Of a stretch of 64,000 nucleotides of DNA, positions 62,417-64,000 are shown in pieces. Under the pieces are notes generated by a model. That model saw only the letters and a list, made by a program, of their open reading frames with translations. It ran no database searches and was not told where the DNA came from. How positions within the stretch are numbered: the first letter of the stretch is position 1; each line of letters begins with the position of its first letter. This stretch comes from Incurvaria masculella (taxonomy: Eukaryota; Arthropoda; Insecta; Lepidoptera; Incurvariidae). The position numbers were made by a program, and so were the translations under genes. The DNA lies in NCBI GenBank assembly GCA_946894095.1, contig OX335652.1, positions 19,367,001 through 19,431,000 of the forward strand. The letters are read 5' to 3'.

Positions 62417-62926
62417 GGCGGCCCAACCCGGCGGAACCAACTCATTCGCGGGCACGGTACAAAACCGTGCTGTTGCGCTCCGTGATGAGGAAGATGCAAC
62501 ATGTCCACAAAAAAAGACAATGTGCATAGTGTATGATTTGGTAAGATTTACGAATATTTTAATTACAAAACGACTTATTATAGCTAAAAGTAAATTTCGA
62601 CCGCTGTAGTCAAAAATCTAACAAAAACCAAATAGATTATAAATCTTGATTAAATTAGCTATGGATGATGACTAATCTTTTTAAAATGTTCTTACTTTAT
62701 CATTGCGTAATCCACCTCCAAAGTTATTTTATAAAACGCGCAAAAAATTCGAACTTTCGGACCTTACACCTTAGAAACCAAACACAATTTTACAATGCCA
62801 ACGGTTATCAGACATCTAGTTTGATGAAATAAAACAATTTTGAGCAAAATTTGGAATCTCTGACAAGAAATATGGGCGTGATCTTCTTTCCCCGTTTGTA
62901 TGGGGAGTTGAGCGGGATGGGCCACC
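62417..62926 (-). mobile_element. FamH copy, inverted (510 bp)
   Basis: TTAA at 62413-62416 and 62927-62930. Begins GGCGGCCCAACCCGGCGG and ends GAGCGGGATGGGCCACC. CTGGGACCTTCTCTGTTTC is missing next to GCTGTTGCGCTC. Confidence 0.83.
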
Positions 62927-63129
62927 TTAAGAAGACTGCACACTGAGTGTCTTTTGGATACGTCCTGAAATCGGTTAACATCAGCCTACCCCAGCTGTGG
63001 GTCGTTCTATTTTATTAACTAAAAATATTTTCAAACGTAAAATAGACCTCTACATTAAGTCTATCAATAATCCGTTTCAGATCTAATATCTTGCTATCAG
63101 GCGTTACTTTTGTTATATCGTCTACCTCA

Positions 63130-63421
63130 TTTTTAGGGTTCCGTACCCAAAGGGTGCCAACGGAACCCTATTACTAAGCCTCCGCTGTCCGTCCGTCCGT
63201 CTGTCACAGGGCTGTATCTCATGAACCGTAATATGTAAGCTGAAATGTTCACAGAGTGTGTATTTATTTTGCCGCTATAACAACAAATAGGTAAAATTTC
63301 AAAATAATAAAATTTAAAGGGGGCTCCCATACAAAAAACCTGATTTTTTTGTGGTTAATCTTGTGCGATGGTACGGAACCCTTCGTGGGCGAGTCCGACT
63401 CGCACTTGGCCGGTTTTTTTT
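63130..63421 (+). mobile_element. FamA copy, full length
   Basis: Short GTCC block. TAGGTAGGCAGCTGAA is shortened to TATGTAAGCTGAA. A perfect palindrome at the end, TGGGCGAGTCCGACTCGCA. Confidence 0.86.
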
Positions 63422-63486
63422 AAGAACTTCATACAAAATTGGTTTTTGTTTGAACTCCCTATAGTTTTAGAAATTATTACAATTAA

Positions 63487-64000
63487 GGTGGCCCAACCCG
63501 GCGGCCTCAACTCATTTGCGGGCACGGTACAAAACTGTGCTGTTGCGCTCTGGGACCTTCTCTGTTTCTAAGAATAAGACAGGCTCCGTTATGAGGAAGA
63601 TGCAACCTGTCCACAAAAAAGACAATGTGCATAGTGTATGATTTGGTAAGATTTACGAAAATTTTAATTTCAAAACGACTTATAGCTAAAAGTAAACCAC
63701 GACCGCTGTAGTCAAAAATCTAACAAAAACCAAATAGATTATAAATCTTGATTAAACAAGCTATGTCTGATGACTAATCTTTTTAAGATGTTCTTACTTT
63801 ATCATTGCGTAATCCACCTCCAAAGTAATTGTATAAAACGCGCGAAAAACCCGAACTTTCGGACGTTATAACTTGGAAACCAAACACAATTTTACAATGC
63901 CAATGGTCATCAGACATCTAGTTTAATCAAATAAAGCTATATTGAGCAAAATTTTGGATCTCTGACAAGAAATATAGGCGTGATCTTCTTTCCCCTTTTG
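63487..64000 (-). mobile_element. FamH copy, inverted, cut by window end
   Basis: TTAA at 63483-63486, then GGTGGCCCAACCCGGCGGCC. The order follows FamH reversed as far as GTGATCTTCTTTCCCC; the other terminus lies outside the window. Confidence 0.83.

Noticed and set aside
14351..63421. CRISPR-like arrays, suggested by regular repeats
   Set aside because: The FamA copies are kilobases apart and the GTCC arrays have no spacers; the context is a eukaryotic genome.

Overview
This window looks like a gene-poor, transposon-dense stretch of a moth or butterfly (Lepidoptera) nuclear genome. I base this on AT-rich DNA, a mariner DNA transposon, a tRNA-headed and a 5S-rRNA-headed SINE that share one body (I recall this pairing as HaSE1/HaSE3 from Helicoverpa armigera), short 5'-truncated LINE tails, and an interspersed element with GTCC microsatellites that I recall as common in lepidopteran introns. 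I recognise no host protein-coding gene, rRNA, complete tRNA or CRISPR array. All calls come from reading and self-comparison within the window; no search was run.

Working family names. FamA: about 290 bp, starts TTTTTAGGGTTCCGTACC, carries a (GTCC)n array, ends in a palindrome plus GGCCGGTTTTTT; about 20 copies or pieces. SINE-B: tRNA head. SINE-C: 5S head, same body and tail as B. FamH, FamJ, FamO and a single 359-bp element: non-autonomous elements flanked by TTAA, piggyBac-like. FamI: element of about 330 bp with TCACCTAAATTGGCG termini. FamD, FamQ, FamS: LINE-like 3' ends. FamE, FamF, FamG, FamK, FamN, FamP: unclassified repeats. FamL: one 2.56-kb foldback with two 641-bp arms. HelN: non-autonomous Helitron-like element, two inverted copies.

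Layout. 1-3.3 kb: FamA, and a FamF copy split by a FamG foldback around a telomere-type (CCTAA)n block. 3.3-5.7 kb: an ancient tandem duplication whose first unit was split by SINE-B and then a nearly intact mariner. 6-18 kb: scattered SINEs, FamA, FamH, FamO, FamD, and a FamI copy split by FamA. 18.8-21.4 kb: the FamL foldback. 21.4-34 kb: AT-rich spacer, SINEs, FamH, and a SINE/FamA/SINE/FamO composite at 26.7-27.8 kb. 34-46 kb: SINEs, FamD, FamH, a FamN copy split by a Helitron-like element, a tandemly duplicated FamA with its flank, and LINE and FamI debris. 46-57 kb: a LINE reverse-transcriptase fragment, a SINE-C split by FamI and a TTAA element, the second Helitron-like element, FamG and an RTE-like tail. 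57-64 kb: two FamJ copies, one holding a LINE and itself sitting inside FamI, then SINE-C split by SINE-B, FamA and two FamH copies.

The elements do not form a pathway. They form layers, and the nested insertions give relative ages: FamA inserted into FamD, FamE, FamI and SINE-B; FamO into FamP; Helitron into FamN; LINE into FamJ into FamI. Several filled sites can be compared with an empty copy in the same window, which fixes element ends without a database.
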